Origin: Pseudomonadales bacterium
Lineage (GTDB): Bacteria; Pseudomonadota; Gammaproteobacteria; Pseudomonadales; DC-out160
Direction of reading: 5' to 3'
DNA length: 64,000 nt
Assembly (NCBI GenBank): GCA_019090455.1
Contig: JAHRWA010000063.1
Location: 1 to 64,000, forward strand
Part shown: piece after piece, positions 36,007 to 45,736 of the stretch
Layout of the letters: every line of letters starts with the position of its first letter
Position numbering within the stretch: position 1 is the first letter of the stretch
Made by a program: the position numbers and the translations under genes
Notes under the pieces: generated by a model
Databases searched by the model: none
Seen by the model: the letters and a program-made list of their open reading frames with translations, nothing else
What the model was told of the DNA's origin: nothing

Positions 36007-36633
36007 ATGACACTATTAGATGCATTAGGTTGGCGTTATGCGGTGAAACAGTTCTCGGATGAGAAAATTATCGAAGAGGAATTGAAGGACCTACTCGATG
36101 CGGTTCGCTTGAGCGCTTCGTCCTATGGATTGCAGCCCTATCGGATTGTTGTTGTTGAATCGAAAGTCGTTCGTGAACGTCTGCTGCCGTTTTCTTACGG
36201 ACAAGATAAAATCGCCCAAAGTTCACATTTGATAGTGTTTGCTGCTCAGACGGAACTAGGTGATGGAACCGTGGATCACTATATTGATAAATGCGCTGAA
36301 ATCTCAAATAAGCATCACCGAGAACTAGTTCATTTCTCAGACCAGATGAAATCGGCATTGGCAGCCAAAACACCAGAACAGCGGCAGCAGTGGGCGCATC
36401 AACAGGCCTATATAGCGCTGGGAAATCTCTTAACCTGCGCCGCGGTGATGAAAATAGATAGCTGCCCTATGACGGGTTTTGATAGTGTTGGCTACGATGA
36501 CGTATTAGGGTTGGCAAAAAAAGGGCTGACAACCTCGGTTATATGCCCCATCGGTCGTCGTCACCTCGATGATGTGCAAGTACACAGGCCTAAAGTTCGA
36601 TTTGATTATGATGAACTTGTAATGGAGATTTGA
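36007..36633 (+). CDS. NAD(P)H-dependent nitroreductase-family oxidoreductase
   Basis: 208 residues of the NfsB/FMN nitroreductase family: WRYAVKQFSDEKI (FMN phosphate contacts), LSASSYGLQPYRIVVV, QQAYIALGNLLTCAAVMKID and SCPMTGFDS. Start ATG 36007 has GGA 9 nt upstream and gives the usual family length; an in-frame ATG at 35914 would add an unrelated 31-residue tail. It acts on quinones or nitro compounds. The Crp-like gene lies 110 nt upstream and the YdcZ-type transporter begins 2 nt after its stop. Confidence 0.88.
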   Translation: MTLLDALGWRYAVKQFSDEKIIEEELKDLLDAVRLSASSYGLQPYRIVVVESKVVRERLLPFSYGQDKIAQSSHLIVFAAQTELGDGTVDHYIDKCAEISNKHHRELVHFSDQMKSALAAKTPEQRQQWAHQQAYIALGNLLTCAAVMKIDSCPMTGFDSVGYDDVLGLAKKGLTTSVICPIGRRHLDDVQVHRPKVRFDYDELVMEI

Positions 36634-36634
36634 G

Positions 36635-37093
36635 GTGAGCTATTTATCCATGCTTGCGTTGGTGGCCGGTGCCGCCATCGCGACTCAAGCGACTATGAAT
36701 GCACAGCTGGGAGTATTGCTGAAAAGCTCCATGCTGGGTACTAGTATCGCCTTTCTATTCAGTTTTGTATTTTCTGTATCTGCGATGTTGCTATCGACAA
36801 AGCAGTACCCACAAATGGGCGATGTTAGATCCGTGCCCCTCTATCTGTGGTTTTCTGGTGGGGCTTTAAGCGCCTTTGGAGTCGGCATGTTTTATTATCT
36901 GATTCCGAAGATGGGTGTAGGTTCGATGATGTCTTATGCTCTTTCGGGACAAATGTTGGTTGCCGTGATCGCGAGTCATTTTGGATGGTTTAGCCTGCCG
37001 ATAAAACCGATTGATATGATCAAGGTGTTTGGCTCTGCTTCACTCATAGTTGGCGTATTATTACTTAACTGGGAATCTGGCAATGCACATTGA
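36635..37093 (+). CDS. YdcZ-type DMT-family membrane protein (DUF606)
   Basis: 152 residues with five hydrophobic segments: LSMLALVAGAAIATQATMNA, SIAFLFSFVFSVSAMLL, LWFSGGALSAFGVGMFYYLI, MSYALSGQMLVAVIASHFGW and VFGSASLIVGVLLLNW. The N-terminal GAAIATQATMNAQLG pattern is typical of the YdcZ/DUF606 group of drug/metabolite transporters. Start GTG 36635 lies immediately after the nitroreductase stop, and its 3' end overlaps the next gene by 11 nt, so the three genes are probably cotranscribed. Confidence 0.85.
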   Translation: MSYLSMLALVAGAAIATQATMNAQLGVLLKSSMLGTSIAFLFSFVFSVSAMLLSTKQYPQMGDVRSVPLYLWFSGGALSAFGVGMFYYLIPKMGVGSMMSYALSGQMLVAVIASHFGWFSLPIKPIDMIKVFGSASLIVGVLLLNWESGNAH

Positions 37094-37868
37094 TGAAGCT
37101 AATCTCGTTAATCTAACAGGGCTATGGATCAAGTACGGCTCAAGGCCTATCAATGGAGGGGCGCAGGCAACTCTGCATGTCAACACACACTGGCCTCATC
37201 GCTGTTGGTTCGATATGAATGCGAACAATTTGAGTTATACGATGCTAGGTCATTCCAACGATAGCACGTGGCTGGAAGATATTCCTGAATCGGCAGTTCT
37301 GCCTCTATGGCCTATGATCAGAGCGAAGGGTAGTAGTGGTGCTGCTGAGACAGTTGAACTACAGCGTATTGAGCAACAGCTGTTAGATAAAAAATGGCGT
37401 TGTACCTTTGAGCAAACGGCCATGTACTTGGCGCTGCAAGACGCCGCTGTACACTCGTCTCTTAGATGCCCCGGATTTCAGGTGAATCCAGTGCGTACGT
37501 CTGAAGATATTCATAAGTGGGTAGACATTGGCAGTGAAGCTTTTGCTTACACCATCGATAGGGTTGTTATTGAAAACCTAGTCAATGACAACGACATACA
37601 GATGCAATTAGGCTGGCAAGATGGACAGGCTGTCGCTGCTGCACTGCTTTATAAAACTGGCAATATTGTCGGTATACATCAAGTCGGCGTTAAGCAAGCT
37701 TTTCAAGGCCAAGGGTTTGCCAGATGCTTCATGCAATATATTATTTCAACTTGTGCACTGTGGCAGACAAAATATCTTGTTTTACAGGCATCTCAGTTAG
37801 GACAACCATTGTATGAAAGCTTAGGGTTTACAGAACAATTTACTATCAAAAATTACGAGAGGGTGTAA
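37083..37868 (+). CDS. GNAT acetyltransferase with N-terminal extension
   Basis: 261 residues. The C-terminal GNAT domain shows VGIHQVGVKQAFQGQGFARC (beta4 and the Q/RxxGxG/A acetyl-CoA loop as FQGQGFA) and LVLQASQLGQPLYESLGFTE. The N-terminal 140 residues resemble an additional, divergent GNAT-like half (PHRCWFDMNANNLSYTM, LEDIPESAVLPLWP). I chose ATG 37083, overlapping the preceding gene and suggesting coupling; ATG 37050 is possible. Substrate unknown. Confidence 0.82.
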   Translation: MHIDEANLVNLTGLWIKYGSRPINGGAQATLHVNTHWPHRCWFDMNANNLSYTMLGHSNDSTWLEDIPESAVLPLWPMIRAKGSSGAAETVELQRIEQQLLDKKWRCTFEQTAMYLALQDAAVHSSLRCPGFQVNPVRTSEDIHKWVDIGSEAFAYTIDRVVIENLVNDNDIQMQLGWQDGQAVAAALLYKTGNIVGIHQVGVKQAFQGQGFARCFMQYIISTCALWQTKYLVLQASQLGQPLYESLGFTEQFTIKNYERV

Positions 37869-38071
37869 CAGAATATATTGAATAACGGCTGTATTGAGTT
37901 TAGCGATGGGGCTGAATTTCCTGATTTAACGGGGGAACTTGAAGGGAAGGGAAAGAAGGCATATAAAAAGATCTCAAAAAGACGACATTGCTACAAAGAA
38001 AGTTAAATTATTCGTTGTAGTCCACTATACAGGGGGAGTTTATTGTTCGGTGGATAGGATTTTTGAGTACA

Positions 38072-39136
38072 CTATCTCCGTTTGTTTTTCATTGTCGATT
38101 TAATGAGCTTACCAAATTTCTTATCCTTTTTTCTTTTTTCTAAATAAGACATTTGATTAAAGTCAGATTCCTTCTTCATTTTCTGGTAGTTTTGATAGCG
38201 TTGTTCTGATAGATCACCTGTCTTTATAGCGGCAGATATCGCGCAGCCTTTTTCACTACCATGGGAACAGTTAGCGAATTTGCAATGTTGAAACAATTCT
38301 AATATTTCTGAAAATGTTTCATCCATTCCATCATCTACAGACAGGCTACCGATCTCTCTCATGCCCGGCGTATCTATAATCATTGCGCCATTATCTAAAC
38401 GAACCAATTGACGGCTTGTTGTGGTATGTCGGCCCTTGCTTTGTCTTTTGCTAACGGACTTAGTTTCAAATGTATCCTCTCCTACTATGCTGTTGAGTAA
38501 GGTGGTTTTACCGACTCCGGAAGAACCCAGCAGGCAGTAGGAGGTCTCGCTTTTTAATAAGCTAATTATTGAATCAATGTTATCTCGGTTTAAATTGCTA
38601 AATTCCATCACGGGAACGTCAGGAGCGATATCAAAAACCTTTTTCTTGATTTCGCTTAGTTCTTCATGGGAGATTAAATCGCTCTTACTCAGTAAAATAA
38701 TAGGGTCAATTTCACTTTCATTGACCATAACCAAATATCTCTCTAACCTTCGTAAATTGAAATTATCATTTAAAGATTGAATGATAAAGGCGACGTCAAT
38801 ATTGGCGGCTATCAATTGATAATCAACTCGTTTCCCGGCGGCTTTTCTTTTCAAAAGTGTTTTTCTTGGAAAGACGCCGTAGAGGGTGGCATGGGTATCA
38901 TCATCATAAAAATCGGCATAAACCCAGTCTCCTGTAGTCGGGAGGTGGCTGGCAGATTCGATACTGTAGAGGAGGTTGCCTGATAGTTCCGCAAATATTT
39001 CCTTTCCCCCTTTTGTAACGATGTAGCTATCTTTATGTACGGAAACTACTCGAGCGATATCATGAGCGGTAAGTTTGTCTTCATCCGCTCGGCTCTTAAA
39101 CCAGTCGCTATAGCCTAACTCTTTTAAATTTCTCAT
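38072..39136 (-). CDS. rsgA: Ribosome small-subunit-dependent GTPase A
   Basis: 354 residues. OB-fold N-terminal domain, then a circularly permuted GTPase: LLSKSDLI (G4-like) precedes GSSGVGKTTLLNSI (G1/P-loop), the RHTTTSRQLV switch I and IDTPGMREIG (G3). A C-terminal zinc knuckle follows (CKFANCSHGSEKGCAI). RsgA checks and matures the 30S subunit near the decoding centre. The basic tail (KKDKKFGKLIKSTMKNKRR) is typical. It is close to the long-form RsgA found as a second copy in some gammaproteobacteria. Confidence 0.92.
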   Translation of the reverse strand: MRNLKELGYSDWFKSRADEDKLTAHDIARVVSVHKDSYIVTKGGKEIFAELSGNLLYSIESASHLPTTGDWVYADFYDDDTHATLYGVFPRKTLLKRKAAGKRVDYQLIAANIDVAFIIQSLNDNFNLRRLERYLVMVNESEIDPIILLSKSDLISHEELSEIKKKVFDIAPDVPVMEFSNLNRDNIDSIISLLKSETSYCLLGSSGVGKTTLLNSIVGEDTFETKSVSKRQSKGRHTTTSRQLVRLDNGAMIIDTPGMREIGSLSVDDGMDETFSEILELFQHCKFANCSHGSEKGCAISAAIKTGDLSEQRYQNYQKMKKESDFNQMSYLEKRKKDKKFGKLIKSTMKNKRR

Positions 39137-39421
39137 ATTTTAATTGTACTCTCATAATCAACTTTAAAATAACGTGATTTGAAGCGTTTTCCTTTTACTC
39201 TGAAACGCGGTTGTCGCGCGGGCTTTCGTCCTTACATAGGCAGGACTTGCTTTGTTGTACAGCCTTAAAGTAGAGTCGATGATCCAGGGCGATTTAAAAC
39301 GACCTTGGTAGCTTTTTAGTTCACCTTTTCAATAATAAAAAATTTATTTAAATGGATCAATTGGCTATCTCTGCTCTCAAAATGAGATGGCTAATTGAAA
39401 TCTCACGGAGGGTACAAAACA

Positions 39422-40534
39422 ATGAATTTCCTGTTTGATGATGACCAGAATATGTTGCGTGATGCGGCCAAAAAATTGTTGCGAGATAAAGCCACATTTG
39501 AATCTGCGCACCAGCATATGGATAGAGAATCCGATTACGACAAAGACTTATGGAAGTTGATGATAGACAATGGTTGGTTAGGTATCGCAGTGCCAGAAGA
39601 ATACGGTGGCAGTGGCATGACTTACCTGGATCTTGCTGTCGTCGCTGAAGAGTTAGGTTATTACTATGCGCACACACCGTTCTCAGCTTCGATTTTTGGC
39701 GCAGTAGAAGCGATTATGACAGCAGGTACTGAAAAACAAAAACACGAGTATTTGCCAAAGCTCGTGAATGGGGACCTTATTGGGACACTGGCTCTTTATG
39801 AAAAGGCCGGGCGCTATGATGTGGCGGGTATCTCTGCTGAAGTTAAAAACGGCAAGCTCAACGGTACTAAGTTGCCCGTTAGTGATGGCCTTTGTGCGGA
39901 TGTGGCGGTGGTTGCTGCGAAGGGCACGAAAGGTTTGTCATTATATTTGGTCGATTTAAAACAGTCAGGTGTTAGTCGTTCGCTATTAAAGACCATGGAG
40001 GTAACACGTAAACAAGCCACCATTAATTTTGAAAATGTCGATGCAATATTGTTGGGTGCTGAGGGGGAAGGGGAGTCGTTATTAGAGGCTTCTATTAATC
40101 GCACTGCGATATTAGTGGCATTTGAGCAATTAGGTGGCGCGCAGCGTTCACTTGATATGGCCCGAGATTACGCGATAGAGCGGTATGCATTCGGTCGCCA
40201 AATTGGATCGTATCAAGCAATCAAACACCGTTTAGCAGATATGTATGTGAAAGTGGAGATGGCGCGTTCTAATTGTTTCTTTGGCGCTTGGGCTCTCACC
40301 AGCAGTGCTGATGATATTGCAGAAGCCGCTGCGGTCTCTCGTATCGGCGCTGTGGATGCCTTTGCTTACGCCGCACAAGAAAATGTGCAAATACACGGTG
40401 GTATTGGTTTTACCTGGGAAGCAGATCCACATTTGTTACTTAAACGGATGAAATTACAAGAGGCTCTTTTGGGGGGTGGCGGTGTGTGGAAAGAGAAGCT
40501 GTATAAAGTTTTGTCGTCTAAACAGGCCGCATGA
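39422..40534 (+). CDS. Acyl-CoA dehydrogenase (subunit 1 of a likely pair)
   Basis: 370 residues, three-domain acyl-CoA dehydrogenase fold: N-terminal helices (GWLGIAVPEEYGGSGMTYLD), a shortened middle domain, and a C-terminal helical domain (YAFGRQIGSYQAIKHRLADM; VQIHGGIGFTWEADPHLLLK). ATG 39422 has GGAGGG 9 nt upstream. A second, different acyl-CoA dehydrogenase follows after about 80 nt. Adjacent pairs of this kind often form alpha2beta2 enzymes acting on steroid or polycyclic CoA esters in actinobacteria and some proteobacteria; whether this pair does so is inference. Confidence 0.9.
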   Translation: MNFLFDDDQNMLRDAAKKLLRDKATFESAHQHMDRESDYDKDLWKLMIDNGWLGIAVPEEYGGSGMTYLDLAVVAEELGYYYAHTPFSASIFGAVEAIMTAGTEKQKHEYLPKLVNGDLIGTLALYEKAGRYDVAGISAEVKNGKLNGTKLPVSDGLCADVAVVAAKGTKGLSLYLVDLKQSGVSRSLLKTMEVTRKQATINFENVDAILLGAEGEGESLLEASINRTAILVAFEQLGGAQRSLDMARDYAIERYAFGRQIGSYQAIKHRLADMYVKVEMARSNCFFGAWALTSSADDIAEAAAVSRIGAVDAFAYAAQENVQIHGGIGFTWEADPHLLLKRMKLQEALLGGGGVWKEKLYKVLSSKQAA

Positions 40535-40615
40535 AGTTTCTTAAGAGTTTCCAATTCGAACCGATCGTCGTATCGATACGAGTAATAACAAATAAAAAAT
40601 GAGGGATGAAATACA

Positions 40616-41863
40616 ATGGATTTCAATGATTCTCCAAAAGAAGCTGCATTTCGAAAAGAAGTGCAAGAGTGGCTAGACGCGAATGCTGAGAAGCGCGGGC
40701 CAGATGACAGCTCGGCGTTAAGTATGTTTTCCGAGCGTGAAAACCCAGAAATGATAGCAGAATGTAAAGCATGGCAACGTAAAAAAGCGGATGCCGGTTG
40801 GGCCTGTATTACTTGGCCAAAAGATGTAGGTGGTCGCGGTGGTTCTCTCATGGAAAACATTATATTTGGTCAAGAAGAAGCTAAATATATCACGCCAGCG
40901 AATATATTCATGATTGGATTGGGCATGGCTGGTCCTACAATACAAGTACATGGAACACCTGAACAAAAGAAAAAGTGGCTACCCTCGATGTTGCGCGGTG
41001 ATGTGGTTTGGTGTCAGTTATTTAGTGAACCCGCTGCCGGTTCTGACTTGGCTGGTTTGCGTACACGCGCAGTGAAAGACGGTGATGACTGGATTGTGAA
41101 TGGTCAAAAGGTCTGGACGTCAGGAGCACATTATTGTCGTTGGGGAATTCTCGTTACCCGTAGTGATTTTGATTTACCGAAGCACAAGGGGTTGACCTAC
41201 TTTGTTGTAGATATGGAATCACCCGGTATTGAAGTGCGCCCAATCAAACAAATTACCGGTGGTTCGAATTTTAATGAAGTCTTTTTTACCGATGTTCGAA
41301 TTCCTGATGAAAACCGATTGGATCGCGTTGGTAACGGATGGTCTGTTTCTCTGACCACCTTAATGAATGAGCGTATGTCTATCGGCGGTGGTATGGGTAT
41401 CGGGTCTGAGATGATTCTCGCGGAGCTACAACGAGTTGCAGAAGACGCCTACGTGGACGGTGTACCTGCCAAGGAGAATCCAGTTGTGCGGCAAAAAATT
41501 GCGGAATTTTACAGCCGAATGAAAGCGATGGAATTAACCGTGAATCGGACTTTGTCGGCTTTATCTAAAGGAGGCATGCCGGGGTCAGAAAGTTCCATTA
41601 TCAAAGTGACTATGGGTATTTTGTTGCAAGAGATTGCCGCGTTTGCAATGGAAATGCAGGGAGGTCTAGGTGCTGAGTTTGGAGAGGATGCCAGTTTTAG
41701 TCATGGTATGTGGCAGGAGCTTTATCTTGGGATACCAGCGATTCGGATAGCAGGAGGGACCGATGAGGTTCAGCGTAATATTATCGGTGAGCGAGTATTA
41801 GGCTTGCCTGCTGAACAACGCATTGATAAGGCAGTGCCCTTTAACGAAATCCCCACGGGATAA
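40616..41863 (+). CDS. Acyl-CoA dehydrogenase (subunit 2 of a likely pair)
   Basis: 415 residues. Conserved FAD/substrate motifs: CQLFSEPAAGSDLAGLRTRA (middle domain), VNGQKVWTSGAHYCRWGILV, FNEVFFTDVRIPDENR and the C-terminal IRIAGGTDEVQRNIIGERVL. The N-terminal EVQEWLDANAEKRG and GWACITWPKDVGGRGGSLME fit the FadE-like subgroup. It retains the usual FAD signature near the C terminus, whereas the upstream partner has diverged there, which supports a hetero-oligomer. Shine-Dalgarno GAGGGA precedes the ATG. Confidence 0.92.
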   Translation: MDFNDSPKEAAFRKEVQEWLDANAEKRGPDDSSALSMFSERENPEMIAECKAWQRKKADAGWACITWPKDVGGRGGSLMENIIFGQEEAKYITPANIFMIGLGMAGPTIQVHGTPEQKKKWLPSMLRGDVVWCQLFSEPAAGSDLAGLRTRAVKDGDDWIVNGQKVWTSGAHYCRWGILVTRSDFDLPKHKGLTYFVVDMESPGIEVRPIKQITGGSNFNEVFFTDVRIPDENRLDRVGNGWSVSLTTLMNERMSIGGGMGIGSEMILAELQRVAEDAYVDGVPAKENPVVRQKIAEFYSRMKAMELTVNRTLSALSKGGMPGSESSIIKVTMGILLQEIAAFAMEMQGGLGAEFGEDASFSHGMWQELYLGIPAIRIAGGTDEVQRNIIGERVLGLPAEQRIDKAVPFNEIPTG

Positions 41864-41924
41864 TCAGTCCTATATCTATCAGTCTTATAATATTAGCCCT
41901 ATAAAGCGGTGATGGTTGTTAGAA

Positions 41925-42704
41925 TTACCCCGTCACTGCTTTATATAAATTATGGTAGAGCCTGTTGCCGAGTATTTTCTTGATTAGCTGTTTCAATTTG
42001 TATTTAAACGTTTCCTTCCTAATATAGTGACTATTGGCGCTGGCCATTTTAAGAAACTCGGGTTCGCTAGTGCTCTGACGAATAGCTAAGCGAGGTAATG
42101 GTTCGTTTTGTTTGGCTTTATCTAGATTGAGCGTGCCAATGTCTGAGGTATAAAATGTGGTATAACCAAGAGATTTACCAATCCTGATATCTCTCTTGGT
42201 GTAGCGGCCTCCAGGAAATGAGATCGCATACACGGGTTGCCCAGTCTGCTCTTGTAGTCTCTTTTGCGCTGTACTGAATTCAAGACTGGATTCTTGTTCT
42301 GTCAAATCATCAAAAAAACGGTGTGTCTGACCGTGACACTGAATATGCATGCCAGCCTCTGCCATTTCTTTTAATTCACCCCAGGTACAGAAGTCATCGC
42401 GTTGATCTATGAGGTCGGTGCTAATAAAAAATAACCCTTTGTGCCCCAGTTTCTGAAGAATACGATAGGCGTGCCTATGGAAACTTTTGTCGCCGTCATC
42501 GAAAGTCAGAATTACGCCATGTGATGGGGTCTCGGTGATGGCATCTGGTAGGAGTATAGGGATTTTATTAAGTCGCAATATTTCCAGATGCCGCTCAAAT
42601 TGCTCCGTCGAAATAGCATAGGGCTTATCTTCTTCCGGTATGGCTTTGAGTTCGGTCTCATCGGCATAGATCGCGTGGTACATTAAGGCGACTAAATGAC
42701 TCAC
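41925..42704 (-). CDS. Polysaccharide deacetylase family protein
   Basis: 259 residues with a NodB homology domain: LMYHAI at the start, GVILTFDDGDKS (metal-binding TFDDG), IQCHGQTHRFF (the H-x3-H metal pair) and YAISFPGGRYTKRD. It would remove N- or O-acetyl groups from a cell-surface polysaccharide. Its start overlaps the stop of the upstream glycosyltransferase by 4 nt, so the two are translationally coupled and probably act on one glycan. Confidence 0.9.
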   Translation of the reverse strand: MSHLVALMYHAIYADETELKAIPEEDKPYAISTEQFERHLEILRLNKIPILLPDAITETPSHGVILTFDDGDKSFHRHAYRILQKLGHKGLFFISTDLIDQRDDFCTWGELKEMAEAGMHIQCHGQTHRFFDDLTEQESSLEFSTAQKRLQEQTGQPVYAISFPGGRYTKRDIRIGKSLGYTTFYTSDIGTLNLDKAKQNEPLPRLAIRQSTSEPEFLKMASANSHYIRKETFKYKLKQLIKKILGNRLYHNLYKAVTG

Positions 42705-43840
42705 GATGTTTTATCCCATTTCACGTTAACTTCTTCACTGAGATAGTTCTTTAATGCTAAGACCGCGGCCCAGTTCAATTCGGTAAAAACATTGGCTAGG
42801 CTGATGATGCGATTTTGTTTCAATGCAGGAATAAAATTGGCCACGATGGCGAGAGTATAAAACACTATCTGCCCCCAAAATGCGAAACGATAAAAAGGGT
42901 CGCTTAGAAATAGGGAGCTAAGGAAAGTTAGCAACAAAAAATAAGGCACCACTAAACGTAGGAATTTGTGGGAAATAAATTGAAACCAGATGGGGTTTTC
43001 AATCGGGGAAAAGACCCAGGGATGACGAAAAAAAGACTGAAAATTACCGGTAAGAGTTCGAATTTTTCGCACTTTCTCGCTGGCAGTATCTTCCTGAGGG
43101 TAGTCATAGATGATGGCGCCAGCCTCCATAATACACCGTGCTCCTTTTCTAATGATTTCCAAGGGTACTTCAAAGTCGTCTAACAATGTGTCGGGCTCAA
43201 GAGGTGTATAATCTTCAGTGCGTATTGCATAGAGTGCGCCTGTGACACCCGCAACAGATGCAACTTGACTTTCGGCGATGCGAATAAACTTTTCATACTG
43301 CCAATAAAGGCTTACGTGGGCTCCGGTATTGGTTTCAGGGTCAAGTAATACTAACTCTCCACTCACTGCACCGATGCCGGGTTCTAGTAATCGCGATACT
43401 AAGCGTTTTGCTGCATCGGATTTCACTTGCTGACGTACATCGGTGAAAATGATAATTTCCGATTCAGCGTCTTTCACGCCGGTATTTAATGCAGTGGGTT
43501 TACCTTGTCTCTGGGAATAACCGATAAACTGGATACGGTGATCGTTACGTAGGTGCTCATCACTGCCGTCTGTGGAGCCATCTGAGATCATCATGATAGT
43601 GATTTTGTCTTTTGGATAATCTAAGGCGACAAGATTATCAATTTTCTTTCGTGCTTTTTCTAGATCGTTGTGAACGGGTGTGATTAGTGTGACGCTGGGC
43701 CAGTCTATTTCGGTTGATAAATCCAATTCGGTAGGATCGAGGGAGATGGCCATTCTTTTGGCCAACAGCCAAATTATTAATGGATATCCAAAGTACGTGT
43801 ATACGATGACTAAAGCTGAGAACCAAAAAATAAAAGCCAT
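42701..43840 (-). CDS. Membrane-bound family 2 glycosyltransferase
   Basis: 379 residues. An N-terminal membrane segment (FIFWFSALVIVYTYFGYPLI) is followed by a GT-A domain: VTLITPVHNDLEKARKKIDN, MMISDGSTDGSDEHL, IIFTDVRQQVKSDAA and a later ASVAGVTGALYAIR/LLDDFEVPLEII block. C-terminal hydrophobic segments (VVPYFLLLTFLSSLFLSDPF, IVFYTLAIVANFIPAL) complete a processive synthase-like layout. Together with the overlapping deacetylase gene it suggests synthesis and deacetylation of an exported beta-linked amino sugar polymer (inference). Confidence 0.9.
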   Translation of the reverse strand: MAFIFWFSALVIVYTYFGYPLIIWLLAKRMAISLDPTELDLSTEIDWPSVTLITPVHNDLEKARKKIDNLVALDYPKDKITIMMISDGSTDGSDEHLRNDHRIQFIGYSQRQGKPTALNTGVKDAESEIIIFTDVRQQVKSDAAKRLVSRLLEPGIGAVSGELVLLDPETNTGAHVSLYWQYEKFIRIAESQVASVAGVTGALYAIRTEDYTPLEPDTLLDDFEVPLEIIRKGARCIMEAGAIIYDYPQEDTASEKVRKIRTLTGNFQSFFRHPWVFSPIENPIWFQFISHKFLRLVVPYFLLLTFLSSLFLSDPFYRFAFWGQIVFYTLAIVANFIPALKQNRIISLANVFTELNWAAVLALKNYLSEEVNVKWDKTS

Positions 43841-44039
43841 TTAACAATTTCGTCTTAGGTAGTGAGAATTAAAGAGTGCTGTAGTGTTAGAACGACATCG
43901 GCACGATTTGTATCTATCACGGTAGTTGTCAATTTACCTGGATTTCTACCGAATATTCAAATTAACCGTCGTTAAGTATTGTTGCTAGACCACTTGCTTT
44001 TGTCCAGGTGTTATTGGAATCGTTATTGGGATTGCGAAT

Positions 44040-44984
44040 TTATCGGCGTGATTTTTTCTTTTTGCGTGCGGCTTTTTTGGCTTCTCTTTCTGCCGTTACC
44101 TTGGCGATGAGAATGGCAACTTCCTTTTCCTCTTTGACCATCATGTCGGGTGATTCAAGGCTAATTCTACCCAATGTTCCAGCACGAAATTCATTTAAAA
44201 ATAGCGCTGAAATTCTATCCAAGTCTACGGACCCTCTAGATCTTAGACACCCCCTTTTGACCCCTGCGGCTTCTAAAAACTCGATTTCTGTTTTGGGTGA
44301 AATTTCGAGTTGGTAGCGTTCTTTTAACCGGCTAGGGTAAGCGCCGATTAGATAGTCAGCGGCATAAAATGCGACGTCGTCATAGCTCATCGCGGTGTCT
44401 TTGATAGCACCGGTTGTGGCTAACCGATATCCGCTAAGTTGGTTGTCTACTTTTGGCCAGAGAATCCCGGGGGTATCTAATAAACAGATACCATTGCCGA
44501 GATTGATGCGTTGTTGCCCTTTCGTGATAGCTGGCTCATTGCCTGTTTTGGCGATGGCCCTGCCAGTTAAAGTATTGATAAGCGTCGATTTGCCTACATT
44601 GGGGATTCCCATAATCATGGTGTTGATGTTCTGTCCACCCTTTTCAGAGGATAGATTTCCTTTATGGGGTACCAATTTTTTTATGAGTTTGTATAGCTGT
44701 TTTATTTTTTCAGGTTGTCCTGGTTCCAACGTTATCGATCTAATATCAAGCTCTTTCTCCCAATAATCCTGCCAAAGTTGTGTGATCTTGGGGTCGGCTA
44801 AATCATTTTTATTGAGGATTTTAATACGAGGTTTGTTATGGCTTAGCTGTGCAATAACGGGGTTTTCGCTACTGTAAGGAATGCGTGCATCCAATACCTC
44901 AATAATTAAATCGATTTTGGGGAGGACTTCTTTGATTTCCTTGATGGCCTTGTGCATATGGCCGGGGTACCACTGGATACTCAT
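44040..44984 (-). CDS. ylqF: Ribosome biogenesis GTPase YlqF/RbgA
   Basis: 314 residues. Circularly permuted GTPase with the family start IQWYPGHMHKAIKEI, then IEVLDARIPYSS, ILNKNDLAD (G4), MGIPNVGKSTLINTLTG (G1) and LLDTPGILWP (G3). RbgA helps late assembly of the 50S subunit. The C-terminal RNA-binding ANTAR-like part is present and ends in a Lys/Arg-rich tail. It is a single gene, about 160 nt from the divergent small membrane protein. Confidence 0.92.
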   Translation of the reverse strand: MSIQWYPGHMHKAIKEIKEVLPKIDLIIEVLDARIPYSSENPVIAQLSHNKPRIKILNKNDLADPKITQLWQDYWEKELDIRSITLEPGQPEKIKQLYKLIKKLVPHKGNLSSEKGGQNINTMIMGIPNVGKSTLINTLTGRAIAKTGNEPAITKGQQRINLGNGICLLDTPGILWPKVDNQLSGYRLATTGAIKDTAMSYDDVAFYAADYLIGAYPSRLKERYQLEISPKTEIEFLEAAGVKRGCLRSRGSVDLDRISALFLNEFRAGTLGRISLESPDMMVKEEKEVAILIAKVTAEREAKKAARKKKKSRR

Positions 44985-45171
44985 AAGGCGGGGGTCACTC
45001 TAACGTGAGGCGATAGTGTTGTGTATCGCTCGATCTCCGCATTATGTCATAAATCATTAGGTGGTAGCGGTTAAGTTATGGAAGTTGAAATAAGAAAGTC
45101 AAAATACGCAAGCCGTTGATAAAGGCAAGCTACACTCATGATAAATGATGCAGATTATGAGGGAGAACGGG

Positions 45172-45564
45172 ATGAGTTGGATTTTGTTGCTGGTACTTAT
45201 CGCTATTGTCGGGTTCGGTTATTACGGCTCTCGTCAAAGGAAGTTTGTGCGAAAGCCAAAATTGGTGGTTGATGACCATGTTACTTTTCCTATTGCGAGT
45301 TTTCGTGGCCGTTCCATTCAATTTACTGAGAATGCCTGTTCAGCGGTAAAAGATCTGAAGGATAAACGTTTCTTATTCTCTGAAGCGCCAGAGTTGCCCG
45401 TGAAAAATTGCAATATTGGGAGCTGTGAATGTACTTATATTGAATATGAAGATCGACGATCAGGAGAAAACAACAGACGAAAGATTCTCAGAGTAGCAAC
45501 GAATGAGCCAGCTATGGATAATAGGAGTGGCCAACCTGACCGCAGAAACAAAGGCAGGCTATAA
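45172..45564 (+). CDS. Conserved small membrane-anchored protein
   Basis: 130 residues, function unknown. It starts with one hydrophobic span (SWILLLVLIAIVGFGYYG), then a basic stretch (RQRKFVRKPK). The remainder is a cytoplasmic or periplasmic tail with a Cys motif (NCNIGSCECTYIEYEDRRSG) and RR-rich C terminus. Related short proteins with the CxCxYxEHEDRR pattern occur in marine gammaproteobacteria, to my recollection, without assigned role. ATG 45172 has AGGGAG 6 nt upstream; an earlier in-frame ATG at 45145 lacks one. Confidence 0.75.
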   Translation: MSWILLLVLIAIVGFGYYGSRQRKFVRKPKLVVDDHVTFPIASFRGRSIQFTENACSAVKDLKDKRFLFSEAPELPVKNCNIGSCECTYIEYEDRRSGENNRRKILRVATNEPAMDNRSGQPDRRNKGRL

Positions 45565-45736
45565 AGTGACCTGATTTTGGCTGTTAAGTTTATAAAGTTA
45601 GGCTTAATTCAATTCACAGGAGCTTGCGGGCTACATTTTGGACAGTTTCATGGTAAGTTTGCGACCTGGTTCACGTACTCAGGGATATTTGCCTGTTGAC
45701 TTCTGATTGTTCAGAATTTAATCAGGTTTCGCGCGC

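Noticed and set aside
33000-38000. Possible integron cassette array (acetyltransferases, GST, short genes)
   Set aside because: No attC-like sites with RYYYAAC/GTTRRRY ends, no common strand, and genes have their own regulators and promoters.
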